NCBI GenBank assembly: GCA_903642325.1
Contig: CAHJWM010000002.1
Coordinates: 1 to 64,000, forward strand
Source of the DNA: Myxococcales bacterium
Lineage (GTDB): Bacteria > Myxococcota_A > Polyangia > Polyangiales > Polyangiaceae
DNA length: 64,000 bases
Direction: 5' to 3'
Below are positions 42,831-51,779 of this stretch, one piece after another. Every line of letters begins with the position of its first letter. Positions within the stretch are counted from its first letter, which is position 1. Position numbers and translations under genes: made by a program. The notes under the pieces were generated by a model, which worked only from the letters and a program-made list of their open reading frames with translations, did no database searches and had not been told where the DNA came from.

Positions 42831-43190
42831 ATGCAATATTCCAAGTTCGTCATCTCCACGTCTGTATTGTTTGCTTTCGTTACGGCTTGCGGCGGCTCTG
42901 CTGTTCCGTTGGATAAGTTAACGGATGCGAAAGCCACTGTACGCGCTGCTCAAGAAGCTGGCGCCGAGAGCACGCCGCAAGCAGCATTGCACCTAAAAAT
43001 GGCGAATGACGAGCTGGCCTCTGCACAGAAATCGTCGGACGACAAAGACAACGACCGCGCGGTGCTGCTTTTGAACCAAGCGCAGTCTGACGCGGACCTA
43101 AGCCTGGCATTAGCGCGCGGGACCGCGGAGAAGCAACAGGCGCAACAAGCCCAGGCCAAGATTGACGGGCTGCTGAAGCAAGCGCAGTAA
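42831..43190 (+). CDS. DUF4398 lipoprotein
   Basis: A 119-aa lipoprotein. The signal ends FVTACGG, giving a lipid-anchored Cys. The mature domain is the DUF4398 helical hairpin (TDAKATVRAAQEAGAE, HLKMANDELASAQKSSDDKDNDRAVLLLNQAQSDADLSLALA) with a Gln/Ala coiled-coil end. GAGG lies 6 nt before the ATG. DUF4398 proteins are commonly encoded just before an OmpA-type protein with a similar N-terminal region, exactly as here. Confidence 0.87.
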   Translation: MQYSKFVISTSVLFAFVTACGGSAVPLDKLTDAKATVRAAQEAGAESTPQAALHLKMANDELASAQKSSDDKDNDRAVLLLNQAQSDADLSLALARGTAEKQQAQQAQAKIDGLLKQAQ

Positions 43191-43216
43191 CCCACAGGAT
43201 TTAGCAGGAGCATGTC

Positions 43217-44086
43217 ATGAAAATTTCGACGATTGCAGTTCTTACGAGCTTTTTAGCGGCCACCGCTTGCGCGGCGTCGACGCCTACCCCCGAGTTGGTC
43301 AGCGCGCGTCAGGCTTATGACCACGCGCGCACTGATCCATCCGCTTCTCTCGTTCCCGACAGTGTGCTCAGCGCCAAACAAGCGCTCGACAAGGCAGAGT
43401 CTGTGCACTCGAGTGACCCCCAATCGGATTCGGAGCGGAGCTACGCGTACGTGGCTCAACGACGAGCAGAACTCGCAGTAGCGCTGGCAGAGAACGCGAA
43501 GGCGAAACAGGACGCGGACGCCGCCGCCGCCCATTACACCGAGCTGCAGGACAAATTGCGAACTTCCGCGGTTGCCCAACTCGGCGCCGAACGCAATCAA
43601 GTAAACCAGCTCGGCTCTACCCTTGCGGCGGAGACCGACGCGCGGAAGGCTGCAGAAGCGCGCGCCGCTCGCGCCATGGAGAGCCTGGCCAAAATCGCCG
43701 CGGTGAAAGAGGAAGCGCGGGGCATGGTCATCACCTTGTCCGGTCAGGTGCTATTCGTGACGGGCAAGGCGGAGCTGTTGCCGGCGGCTCAGGACCAGCT
43801 CGATCAGGTCGCGAAGGCGCTCAAGGATCAAGGTGAGGTCAAACCGATGGTGGTGGAGGGCTATACGGATTCAGTTGGATCCGATTCGACGAACTTGACC
43901 CTCTCCAAAAACCGCGCGGAGTCGGTACGTACCTACCTCGTTAGCAAGGGCGTACCGAGTGACAAGATCAGCGCCGTTGGCAAGGGTAAGGCAAACCCGG
44001 TTGCGAGCAATGACACCGCCGACGGCCGCGCCAACAACCGTCGCGTCGAGATCGTGATCGGTGGCCCCAAGTCCGACGCGAAGTAA
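43217..44086 (+). CDS. OmpA-family lipoprotein with DUF4398-like N-terminal domain
   Basis: A 289-aa envelope protein. The signal ends TACAAS (lipobox-like). Residues 25-115 form a DUF4398-like helical hairpin, followed by a coiled coil (about 115-165) and a C-terminal OmpA peptidoglycan-binding domain (from about 175). The latter carries VLFVTGKAELLPAAQDQL, VEGYTDSVGSDSTNLTLSKNRAESV and the terminal ADGRANNRRVEIVI, including the Asp and Arg that bind diaminopimelate. It tethers the outer membrane to peptidoglycan. Last gene of its unit, followed by a terminator. Confidence 0.92.
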   Translation: MKISTIAVLTSFLAATACAASTPTPELVSARQAYDHARTDPSASLVPDSVLSAKQALDKAESVHSSDPQSDSERSYAYVAQRRAELAVALAENAKAKQDADAAAAHYTELQDKLRTSAVAQLGAERNQVNQLGSTLAAETDARKAAEARAARAMESLAKIAAVKEEARGMVITLSGQVLFVTGKAELLPAAQDQLDQVAKALKDQGEVKPMVVEGYTDSVGSDSTNLTLSKNRAESVRTYLVSKGVPSDKISAVGKGKANPVASNDTADGRANNRRVEIVIGGPKSDAK

Positions 44087-44118
44087 CGTCGACGCGGCTC
44101 TCTACAGGGGCCGCGCTA

Positions 44119-44157
44119 GGGCGTACCGAACATGTGTCCGGTGCGCCCGTTTCTTTT
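44119..44157 (+). terminator. Rho-independent-type terminator after the OmpA gene
   Basis: GGGCGTACCG (44119-44128) pairs with CGGTGCGCCC (44139-44148), 9 of 10, loop of 10 nt, followed by GTTTCTTTT. It lies 32 nt after the OmpA-family stop codon. Confidence 0.72.
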
Positions 44158-44329
44158 GCGCTGTTGTCATCCACATCAGGTAAGTGGTCGAAGGTCGCAT
44201 CGCCAGGAGACTTCGTCCAACGCGCCGCGCCGCCAACCTTAGCATGACGTTGAGGCGCCTCGCCGGCGAGGGTGGCCTTGGTAAGTTTGACGCCGCTACT
44301 TGCGCTTCACTTCGCGAGCCTGTGCGGCT

Positions 44330-44755
44330 TCAAAAGCCGTGCTGTGACTCGGGGGTCATCTCGTTGGGCGGCGAGAACGCCTCGGTGACCCGTTTTGGCG
44401 TGGCGATTGGCTTCAATGCCGCGTCATACCAGACCTCCTCGGCAAACATCAGGGTGCCGTCTTGCGCGTACCGAATACGCCAGTGCGCAAACCGCGAGCC
44501 AGACGGCGCTACGACCCACCCGCCGCGCTGCCAAACAAAGGTGGAACCCCGCCACGCCCAATGTCCGTCTGTCCAAACGGCTGAAGCACTCGGTGCGGGA
44601 GGAACTGTCTCTGCAAATGCCGCGGGCGGTGGATAGGGGACCGGCAGATACTCGGAGCGGGGTTGCCGCGCGTTGTCGGGCACGGGCAACGACGTCGAAC
44701 ACGCGAGGTTCGCGCACCCAACCAGGCATACCCAATGCAACAAACCGTAACTCAC
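44330..44755 (-). CDS. Lipoprotein with YXWGXW-like Trp-rich repeat
   Basis: A 141-aa protein starting at GTG 44755. A signal peptide ends near ANLACSTS, a lipobox. The mature part has a Pro-rich linker and a Trp-rich region (SAVWTDGHWAWRGSTFVWQRGGWV) like the YXWGXW-repeat lipoproteins common in Deltaproteobacteria. Function is unknown. It is divergent from the TamA-like gene, and the two candidate sigma-54 promoters share the 66-nt gap. Confidence 0.78.
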   Translation of the reverse strand: MSYGLLHWVCLVGCANLACSTSLPVPDNARQPRSEYLPVPYPPPAAFAETVPPAPSASAVWTDGHWAWRGSTFVWQRGGWVVAPSGSRFAHWRIRYAQDGTLMFAEEVWYDAALKPIATPKRVTEAFSPPNEMTPESQHGF

Positions 44756-44775
44756 AGCGTCTGAGTATTTTACGA

Positions 44776-44791
44776 AGCATGAACTGCGCCA
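44776..44791 (-). promoter_or_regulatory. Candidate sigma-54 promoter of the YXWGXW-like lipoprotein
   Basis: Minus strand TGGCGC-AGTTC-ATGCT, GG-N10-GC spacing, one mismatch in each element. The predicted +1 is 44765, ten bases before the GTG start. Confidence 0.55.
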
Positions 44792-44794
44792 CTA

Positions 44795-44810
44795 TGGCGC
44801 ACAGCTTGCA
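44795..44810 (+). promoter_or_regulatory. Sigma-54 promoter of tamA-tamB
   Basis: TGGCGC-ACAGC-TTGCA, one mismatch in the -24 hexamer, perfect -12. The predicted +1 (44821) is one base before the GTG start at 44822. Its -24 element and that of the divergent promoter form the palindrome TGCGCCA-CTA-TGGCGCA. Confidence 0.68.
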
Positions 44811-44821
44811 CGCCGCGTTCC

Positions 44822-46936
44822 GTGCTTCCGCTGAGACTTCGGCCCGCCGTGATCTCGGCTGCGGGCTCGGGCTACGCCTTTTTCTTTGCGCTACTCTCGC
44901 TAACCGCTGTGGCGTGCACTTCGGTTCCTCCGGGCCGCTCGGCCGTCAAGTCCGTCGAGCTCACCGGCAACGACTCGATTGATGCCGACGAGCTTCGCCA
45001 GAAGATTGCGACGGCCGATAGCCCCAAGTTTCTAGGGTTCTTCCAGGGCGTGGTCTACGACTGGAACGTCTTCGATCGCTTCGTGCTCGAGCGGGACCTG
45101 CAGCGAATCGAACGCTATTACAGGGCGCGTGGCTATTACCAAGCGCGCGCACGCGCCGGGCGCGTGTTTTTCATATCGAGCAATAAAGTTCGTGTCGATA
45201 TCATCATCGAGGAGGGCACGCCCGTCGTCGTTGGGCGCGTGGACGTGCACGGCCTGCAAGGTCTGCCCGAGTCAGTGATTGCTGAGGTCACCAAACGACT
45301 GAAACGAAAGCTCAAGGTCGGCAAGCCATTCCAGGAAGAGAAGTTCGACGACGCCGGCAAGATCTTGCAAACTGCGCTCGAGGACAACGGCTACGCCTAC
45401 GCTAAGGTGGAGCGGGCGGCCGACGTGGATCTGCCGAAGGGCAAAGCGGCGGTGGGGTTCTTCGTAACGCTTGGCCCACTGACGCACTTCGGTGAAGTGA
45501 CGATCGCCGGGCTCGGCAAGATACCCGAAGAGCCGGTGCGCCGCGCGCTCGATCTTCACCCGGGCTCGCCGTACTCACGCGCCGAGCTCGAAGCGGCGCA
45601 GCGTGCGCTGCTCGATTTGAATGTGTTCAGCTCGGTCGTCATTGAACCCGACCTGAGTCGAGGTGAAAATCAAGCACGGCCCGAGGTACCGATTCGGGTC
45701 ACGGTCGAGCCAAGTAAGCTCAAGGCGATTCACGTGGGCGGTGGGGCCGAGATCGACTCATTGAAGTCCGAGGTACACCTAGTTGGTGGCTGGGAGCACC
45801 GAAACTTCTTTGGCGGCCTACGCAGTATTTCCTTCGAAGTGAAGCCGGGCGTCGTGCTTTACCCCACACATTTTCCGACGTTTCAAGCGCCTAAGAACTT
45901 CTTCCCGGAAGGTCGATTCAACGCCGCGTTTCGCCAGCCTGGTTTTTTGGAGCCGCGCACAGGCTTGTTCACGCGGCTGGATGGTTCGGTCGCGCCACTC
46001 ATCTTGTCATCAGAACAGACAAAAATTCTGGGCTATCGCGACATCCGCGTTACCGCCGGGTTGGACCGTTCCATGTGGCGGCTGTACGTCGCGCTCTCGC
46101 ATACCGTGCAGTTCGACAGCCCATTCGCTTACCTGGGTGGCTTGGACCGTGATCTGAAGTCGGTGGTTATCTCGTACCCCGAGCTGTTCGTGACGCTGGA
46201 CTTGCGCGATCAGCGAGTTCACCCGCACGAGGGGGCATTTCTAAGCGAGGACCTACAAATTGCCGGCGTTGGCGGCGCGGCCCGCGACGTTCGGACTCAG
46301 GCCGAGGCGCGCGGTTATATTCCACTCAGCCGGAAGTGGACGCTCGCTGCTCGAGTTACAGCTGGCCTGCTATTTCCGCAAAACTATGGGCAAAGCATCG
46401 AGGCGACGGCCCACAACGCGCAGTACGTGGAGGGAACCGATGAACGGCGAAAAGCCGTGCAAGACATCCAATTGATGTTCTTGCGGGGCTTCTTCTCCGG
46501 CGGTGCGGGCTCCAATCGCGGCTACGCTCTGCGTGAGATCGGGCCGCATGGCATCGTCCCGCAGGCGAGTACCGCAGCGGCACAATGTAGAGATCCCGAC
46601 CCGACCAAATGCATCCTAGATCTTCCGCTCGGCGGCTTTACGCTTTGGGAAGCTTCGGTCGAGCTCAGGTATCCGCTCTCCGGGGCTCTCACGGGGGCGT
46701 TCTTCATCGACACCAGCGACGTCTCTGACAAGAAGGTCAACTTTCGCCTCGATCGTCCGCATCTCAGCCCCGGTCTGGGCATCCGCTATGACACGCCGGT
46801 CGGGCCGATTCGGCTCGACGTTGGCTACCGCGTGCCGGGCCTGCAGTCACCTGCTAGCGATTCGGACGAATTGAACCCTGACACGTTGTTCGGAGCCCCG
46901 GTTGCGCTCTCCTTCGGTATCGGTGAGGCCTTCTGA
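44822..46936 (+). CDS. tamA: TamA-like BamA-superfamily outer-membrane assembly protein
   Basis: A 704-aa outer-membrane protein. A hydrophobic signal ends TAVACTS (lipobox-like Cys). POTRA domains follow (residues about 35-290: SVELTGNDSIDADELRQKI, GTPVVVGRVDVHGLQGLP, FGEVTIAGLGKIPEEPVRRAL). The C-terminal 16-stranded Omp85 barrel (from about 300) carries the signature RGFFSGGAGSNRGYALREIGP (the RGF/Y..R lid-lock motif) and ends TPVGPIRLDVGYR. The stop overlaps the tamB start (TGATG). The two form the TAM machine that moves lipids or inserts barrel proteins. GTG 44822 is the start. Confidence 0.9.
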   Translation: MLPLRLRPAVISAAGSGYAFFFALLSLTAVACTSVPPGRSAVKSVELTGNDSIDADELRQKIATADSPKFLGFFQGVVYDWNVFDRFVLERDLQRIERYYRARGYYQARARAGRVFFISSNKVRVDIIIEEGTPVVVGRVDVHGLQGLPESVIAEVTKRLKRKLKVGKPFQEEKFDDAGKILQTALEDNGYAYAKVERAADVDLPKGKAAVGFFVTLGPLTHFGEVTIAGLGKIPEEPVRRALDLHPGSPYSRAELEAAQRALLDLNVFSSVVIEPDLSRGENQARPEVPIRVTVEPSKLKAIHVGGGAEIDSLKSEVHLVGGWEHRNFFGGLRSISFEVKPGVVLYPTHFPTFQAPKNFFPEGRFNAAFRQPGFLEPRTGLFTRLDGSVAPLILSSEQTKILGYRDIRVTAGLDRSMWRLYVALSHTVQFDSPFAYLGGLDRDLKSVVISYPELFVTLDLRDQRVHPHEGAFLSEDLQIAGVGGAARDVRTQAEARGYIPLSRKWTLAARVTAGLLFPQNYGQSIEATAHNAQYVEGTDERRKAVQDIQLMFLRGFFSGGAGSNRGYALREIGPHGIVPQASTAAAQCRDPDPTKCILDLPLGGFTLWEASVELRYPLSGALTGAFFIDTSDVSDKKVNFRLDRPHLSPGLGIRYDTPVGPIRLDVGYRVPGLQSPASDSDELNPDTLFGAPVALSFGIGEAF

Positions 46937-49900
46937 TGCTCATGCCAAATCCTCAAAAACCCAAGACCGGACGCCTGAAACGCTACGCGCAGCGCGCCTT
47001 CGTTGGCGTCGGCGCCTTCCTAGGCTTGGTCGTGCTACTGGTCAGCGGTCTCCTGTTCTCGTTGCGCTTCGCGGGCGTGCGTCAATTCGTAGTCGGGAAG
47101 GTCAATGGCGCCCTAGCCAATGCTTTTCAGGGCAAGATAAAGCTACACAGCTTGCAGAGCATCGGCTTGGGCGGCATCGGCGCAGCCGACGCCGAGATCT
47201 TCGACCCCGCAGGCCGACGCGTTATGGACATTCATGGGCTCGACGTAAAGCTCAGTGTTCCGACGATTGCGTGGGCGGCAATCGCGCATAGCTCACAGCC
47301 GCTGACACTGAAGTTCGACTCGATTGCACTCCAGCACGCGGAGGTGCTGCTAGTCGATGACGGCAAAGGCTCCCCGACGTTGGCCGACGCCTTCCAGGCC
47401 AAGACGCCGAGCCCACCGAGCTCGGGCCCAGGCACGATCGTGATCATCGACGAGGCGCAGATCAGGCACCTTTGGGCGCACGGGTCATTGTCGTCTACCC
47501 CGCCCCTCGACGTCGAGCTCAAGGACGCTCTCGGCTCGCTCCGCATTGACGACGTAGCAACGACCGTCGCGTTCAGTAAAGCCAGCATTCAAGCGCGTGG
47601 TTTGCCTCAGGCCATTGACCCCGTGGGGCAACTGCAAGCAACGCTGCAGATCCCCGCCGCTCCAGCAAAGCCGCTCGGCGCGAAGGCGCACTTCGAAGGC
47701 TCAGCCGCGAACGTGCCGCTCGTGCTCGACGCGAGCTTCCTCGACAACCAGCTCGCGGCCACCATCGACGCCAGTAACATCCCGCCCGAAGCCGCGAACA
47801 AGCAAGTCCCCGGCTTGGCGCTCCGCTCACCCGCTTCGCTGCACGCGGCCGCGCAAGGAAAACTGCCGGACGTACACGGCAATTTCGCGCTTGGCGTGGG
47901 CGCAGGCAAAGTAGACGGCGACTTCCAGTTGTCGCTGAAGAACGAGCTCACGGCCAACACCAGCGTGCGGACGCATGACTTGGACTTGGCGGAGCTCGCT
48001 CCGAACGCGCCCCCTTCGGGCCTCGATATAACGCTGCGCGCGAACTTGCTCGTTCCCGAACACGGTCCTCAAACCGGCAAATTCGCGCTCGATACGGGCC
48101 CCTCCGTCGTAGCCGCCGAGACCGTGCCCGGCGTCGCTCTGAGCGGAACCTTTTCCTTGGATTCCAAGGCTCAGCGCACGCACGTCGAAGCTCATGCGAA
48201 CGTAGCCGAACCGGGCGCGCAGACCACCATCGATGCGACGCTCGAGCAAGCTAAGACCACGCGCGTGGAATTCAAGAGCCGGACCGAGGTTGTCAATCCA
48301 CCGCGGCTAAGGCGGCTGGCGGCCCTGGCGAGCGCGCAGGGTGAGCTGACTGCTCAGGGCACTTACCAGGTCGAGGGAAGCCACCTCGATGCCGACGTTC
48401 GCGCGGACTTACGAAATGTTCAGCAAGGTCAGAACCGCATTGCCCGTGCCAAGGTAACTGCAAACGTCGTCGGCGGGTTGCCTCACCCCGATGCCAAGGT
48501 GCTCGTGGATGTGACCAATGCGGAGCTCGGAGGCCAGCACGTGGCGACGGCGCTGGTCGCCGCACGCGGCTCACTGTCGCACTTGGCGGTCAGCGCGGAG
48601 GTCGCGACGCGCTCGCCTGAGCGACACGTGCAGGTCAGTGCGATCGTATCGAACGATCGTGGCATCGTCATCGATCATCCGAGCATCAACCTGACGCAAG
48701 ACAACACCCACGTTAAGATCGCGGCAGTGGGGATCGAGATGGTGGGCGGGCGCACCCGCGTCAATGCATTGCACGTGGAAGGGGTCGGTAAGGCAGACGC
48801 GTCCATGGTCTACGGGCCCACTCTGGAGAGTGCCAATGTACAGACACAGGCCCTCGATTTGGCGCGCCTGTGGCACTTGATGGATGCGCAAGCGCCGCTC
48901 CGCTCGGGCACGGCCACTATCTCTATGAGCTACGAGCGCCGGGGTGGTAACCCGAGCGCGCATATCAGCGCGCACAGCGATGATCTGACCTTCGATCGCA
49001 TCAAGGACGGTTCGATTGCGGCAAACCTCGAATTGAACGAGCAGCGGCTGAATGGGACTGCGAGCGCGGATCTCAAGCAGCTCGGACATATGAGCTTCGA
49101 CTTTCAGGACCTGCGCGGCATCAACCCCGACAACCTCGACCCCGCGGGCATAACCGGAAAAGTTGCGGTCGAGGGCCAAGTTCAGTTGCGTGATTTGAAC
49201 GATTTGGTGCCCAAGGACTCGAACCTGCCGATCGCCCGCATGCTCGGCACCATCAAGTACGATCTAGCCGTGGACCGGACCCACGCTGGCCCCGGTTTGC
49301 CGATGTTGCACGCGCACGTGAGCACGAAGAACCTTCAACTCGCTGGCGCGCGGACCTCTAAAACGACGATCAACACCAAAGAGGAAGCGATTGCCGCGGC
49401 GCCCGTGGCCGTAAAAGGTCTCGATGTCGACATCGACGTCACCCACGCGGAGACGGGCGAGACCGAGCTCGCCGCGAGCCTGTCGGACGAGCACGGCCGG
49501 CTGTTCGCGTTGAGCGTGGAGGGTAAAGCGACGCCCCATCTAGCGACGATTGCGAGCGAGCTCGGCAGCCAGTGGCAGCAGCTCCCGCTCAAGGTGAAGC
49601 TGACGGTGCCGCCGCGCGAGCTGCAGCAACTGCCGGTCGAGGTGAGACCCGCCGCGCTGAGCGGCGTCGCATCGGCACAGCTCGGTTACGAGGGAACGTT
49701 GAGCGCACCAAAGCTTACCTTCACTGGGAAGATCGACGGCTTCCGGCAGGACGCCACCAGTAAGAGAGCGCTCGATCTCGACTGGAACGCAAGCTACGAC
49801 GGCCTGCGCGGTAAGCTCGGCGCCAGCGCGAAATCAGGCGCAGCGGACGTGGCCAAGGTCGATATAAATCTCGAGACGGCGGTGAGCGGTTGGCTAAATC

Positions 49901-51606
49901 GGTCGGGCAGCACCAACCCGCCCTTGGACGCTAGCGCCCGCCTGTCCTTCGACGCCTTTCCAATCGCGCTCCTACCTGGCACCAGCCAAACCCAGGTCGA
50001 CGGCGCCTTGAGCGGGACGATAGCGCTCGATCACTTTGGCAAAGACGCGGCGGCGGACGCCTCCCTGGACGTCGCCTCTCTACAAATCGGCGCGTCGCCC
50101 TTCGGCCGCATTCACGCCGAGCTGCAAGCAAAAGACGGCAAAGGCAACGTCATGGTGCGCGTAGAGGGCGATCACGGCACGACCACGGCTGATGCCCGCT
50201 CCGGCCTAAATTGGGGCTCGCGTTACGTACCCGAGATCCAGATGCCCGCGGATGCCGCACTCCACGCGAAAGACTTGCGCATCGGCGCCTTTTCGCCATT
50301 CGTGGCTTCTACGTTCGGCGAGCTGGACGGCCGGCTCAACGGTGACTTGAATGCGCACTTCAAAGGCGGCGCCCCCGAGCTCGATGGCCACCTAGACCTA
50401 GACGATGGCGTTGCCCAAGTCGCTTCGCTCGGACAACGTTTCGACCAAATCAAAGCGCGCTTCTCGCTCGCGCCCGGCAAGGCAAAGCTCGAGCAGCTCA
50501 GCGCGCGCGCCACCACTGGGCGCGTCAACGTCACGGGCGAAGCGCGCTTTGCCGGCCTCAATCTGACCGGGGCCGAAGGGCATGTGCGCATGTCGAAATC
50601 GGATGGCGTAGCGATGTCCCTTTCGGGGACCGAAATCGTCGACACGTACGGCGGGATAGACATCAGCCTCACGCCGAACGAGACCACGCACGCGAACCTG
50701 CTCAAAGTGAACATCCCGAACCTGCACGTGGGCATGCCCGACACCGGCAGCCAAGATCTGCAAGACCTCGAGCCGGCCAAAGGCGTTCGCGTGGGCGTGT
50801 ATGAACGTCGGGGCGGCTTCGTAACGTTACCGCTGCAACCGCTCAAAGACACCGACCCGAGCAAGAACGACAACCCGATGGTCGTCGAAGTACACCTGGG
50901 CAGCATCGAGGTCCAGCGCGGGGACATGCTGAAGGCACAAGTGAACGGCGACTTGCACCTCGTGCTCGGTGACCCGATGACGATGAGCGGTCAAATCAAC
51001 CTGCAAGGTGGCAAGCTCGACGTTTCGGGCAAACAGTTCGAGGTGGAAAGCGGGACGGTCACTTTTTCCGGCGAGCCAGCCAATCCGACCATCGTTGCGA
51101 CGGCGCGCTGGGATTCGCCGGACGAAGACAAGCACCGCGTTTACGCGGACTTCACTGGTACGGCAACCAAGGGCAAGATCACGCTGCATTCCGAGCCCCC
51201 ACTAACCCAAGACCAGATCCTCAGCTTGCTTTTGACGGGTTCGGCTGACGGCTCGTTAGGCGGAGGCAGCAGCGGCAGCGGCAGTAGTGCCGCCACTGCG
51301 GTGGGCGCGGTGGGCGGGTCCGCCACACAAGGGTTGAACAAGGTGCTCTCGGGGATCTCGGACCTGGACGTGAGTACGCGCATCGACACCAGCACAGGCA
51401 GCGCGCGTCCCGAGCTCGTGATTCAGATTTCACCACGCGTAGCCGCCCAAATCACCCGCGCCCTGGGCGAGCCGGCACCGGGTCAGCCACCGGACTTGAC
51501 GTTTCTAACGTTCGATTTTCGAATCCGCAGCCATTGGTCTTTAGCTGCGTTGATCGGTGACCGCGGCGAATCAGGGTTGGACCTCGTGTGGCGCAAACGT
51601 TATTGA
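46936..51606 (+). CDS. tamB: TamB-like AsmA-superfamily translocation/lipid-transport protein
   Basis: A 1556-aa protein. One N-terminal transmembrane helix (about 18-42, FVGVGAFLGLVVLLVSGLLFSL) anchors it in the inner membrane. A very long repetitive beta-taco region with many DxxLxLxxG-like strands follows, and the C-terminal DUF490/TamB domain is typical: KGKITLHSEPPLTQDQILSLLLTG, GLNKVLSGISDLDVSTRIDTS and the final DRGESGLDLVWRKRY. TamB bridges the periplasm and carries phospholipids or assists TamA. A Ser/Gly-rich insert (SGSGSSAATAVGAVGG) interrupts the C-terminal domain. Coupled to tamA by TGATG. Confidence 0.92.
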   Translation: MLMPNPQKPKTGRLKRYAQRAFVGVGAFLGLVVLLVSGLLFSLRFAGVRQFVVGKVNGALANAFQGKIKLHSLQSIGLGGIGAADAEIFDPAGRRVMDIHGLDVKLSVPTIAWAAIAHSSQPLTLKFDSIALQHAEVLLVDDGKGSPTLADAFQAKTPSPPSSGPGTIVIIDEAQIRHLWAHGSLSSTPPLDVELKDALGSLRIDDVATTVAFSKASIQARGLPQAIDPVGQLQATLQIPAAPAKPLGAKAHFEGSAANVPLVLDASFLDNQLAATIDASNIPPEAANKQVPGLALRSPASLHAAAQGKLPDVHGNFALGVGAGKVDGDFQLSLKNELTANTSVRTHDLDLAELAPNAPPSGLDITLRANLLVPEHGPQTGKFALDTGPSVVAAETVPGVALSGTFSLDSKAQRTHVEAHANVAEPGAQTTIDATLEQAKTTRVEFKSRTEVVNPPRLRRLAALASAQGELTAQGTYQVEGSHLDADVRADLRNVQQGQNRIARAKVTANVVGGLPHPDAKVLVDVTNAELGGQHVATALVAARGSLSHLAVSAEVATRSPERHVQVSAIVSNDRGIVIDHPSINLTQDNTHVKIAAVGIEMVGGRTRVNALHVEGVGKADASMVYGPTLESANVQTQALDLARLWHLMDAQAPLRSGTATISMSYERRGGNPSAHISAHSDDLTFDRIKDGSIAANLELNEQRLNGTASADLKQLGHMSFDFQDLRGINPDNLDPAGITGKVAVEGQVQLRDLNDLVPKDSNLPIARMLGTIKYDLAVDRTHAGPGLPMLHAHVSTKNLQLAGARTSKTTINTKEEAIAAAPVAVKGLDVDIDVTHAETGETELAASLSDEHGRLFALSVEGKATPHLATIASELGSQWQQLPLKVKLTVPPRELQQLPVEVRPAALSGVASAQLGYEGTLSAPKLTFTGKIDGFRQDATSKRALDLDWNASYDGLRGKLGASAKSGAADVAKVDINLETAVSGWLNRSGSTNPPLDASARLSFDAFPIALLPGTSQTQVDGALSGTIALDHFGKDAAADASLDVASLQIGASPFGRIHAELQAKDGKGNVMVRVEGDHGTTTADARSGLNWGSRYVPEIQMPADAALHAKDLRIGAFSPFVASTFGELDGRLNGDLNAHFKGGAPELDGHLDLDDGVAQVASLGQRFDQIKARFSLAPGKAKLEQLSARATTGRVNVTGEARFAGLNLTGAEGHVRMSKSDGVAMSLSGTEIVDTYGGIDISLTPNETTHANLLKVNIPNLHVGMPDTGSQDLQDLEPAKGVRVGVYERRGGFVTLPLQPLKDTDPSKNDNPMVVEVHLGSIEVQRGDMLKAQVNGDLHLVLGDPMTMSGQINLQGGKLDVSGKQFEVESGTVTFSGEPANPTIVATARWDSPDEDKHRVYADFTGTATKGKITLHSEPPLTQDQILSLLLTGSADGSLGGGSSGSGSSAATAVGAVGGSATQGLNKVLSGISDLDVSTRIDTSTGSARPELVIQISPRVAAQITRALGEPAPGQPPDLTFLTFDFRIRSHWSLAALIGDRGESGLDLVWRKRY

Positions 51607-51710
51607 AAGGGCCGGCGACCCCGTCACACCCGCTTGCCGCAGTGAGGCAGCTTGCGTCATCGGGCGAGCGGTCTAAAGGCAGAAAATGCCGCGGTTTCGT
51701 GCCGACCTCG

Positions 51711-51726
51711 TGGCATGCCACTTGCT
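51711..51726 (+). promoter_or_regulatory. Sigma-54 promoter of the second YtxH-like gene
   Basis: TGGCAT-GCCAC-TTGCT, one mismatch in the -24 hexamer. The predicted +1 is 51737, a 43-nt leader with AGGAGG before ATG 51780. Confidence 0.82.
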
Positions 51727-51779
51727 GAGGGAGCCCCAAGCACATAGTGCATTCAGATGACCGCTAGGAGGATGCTTCA

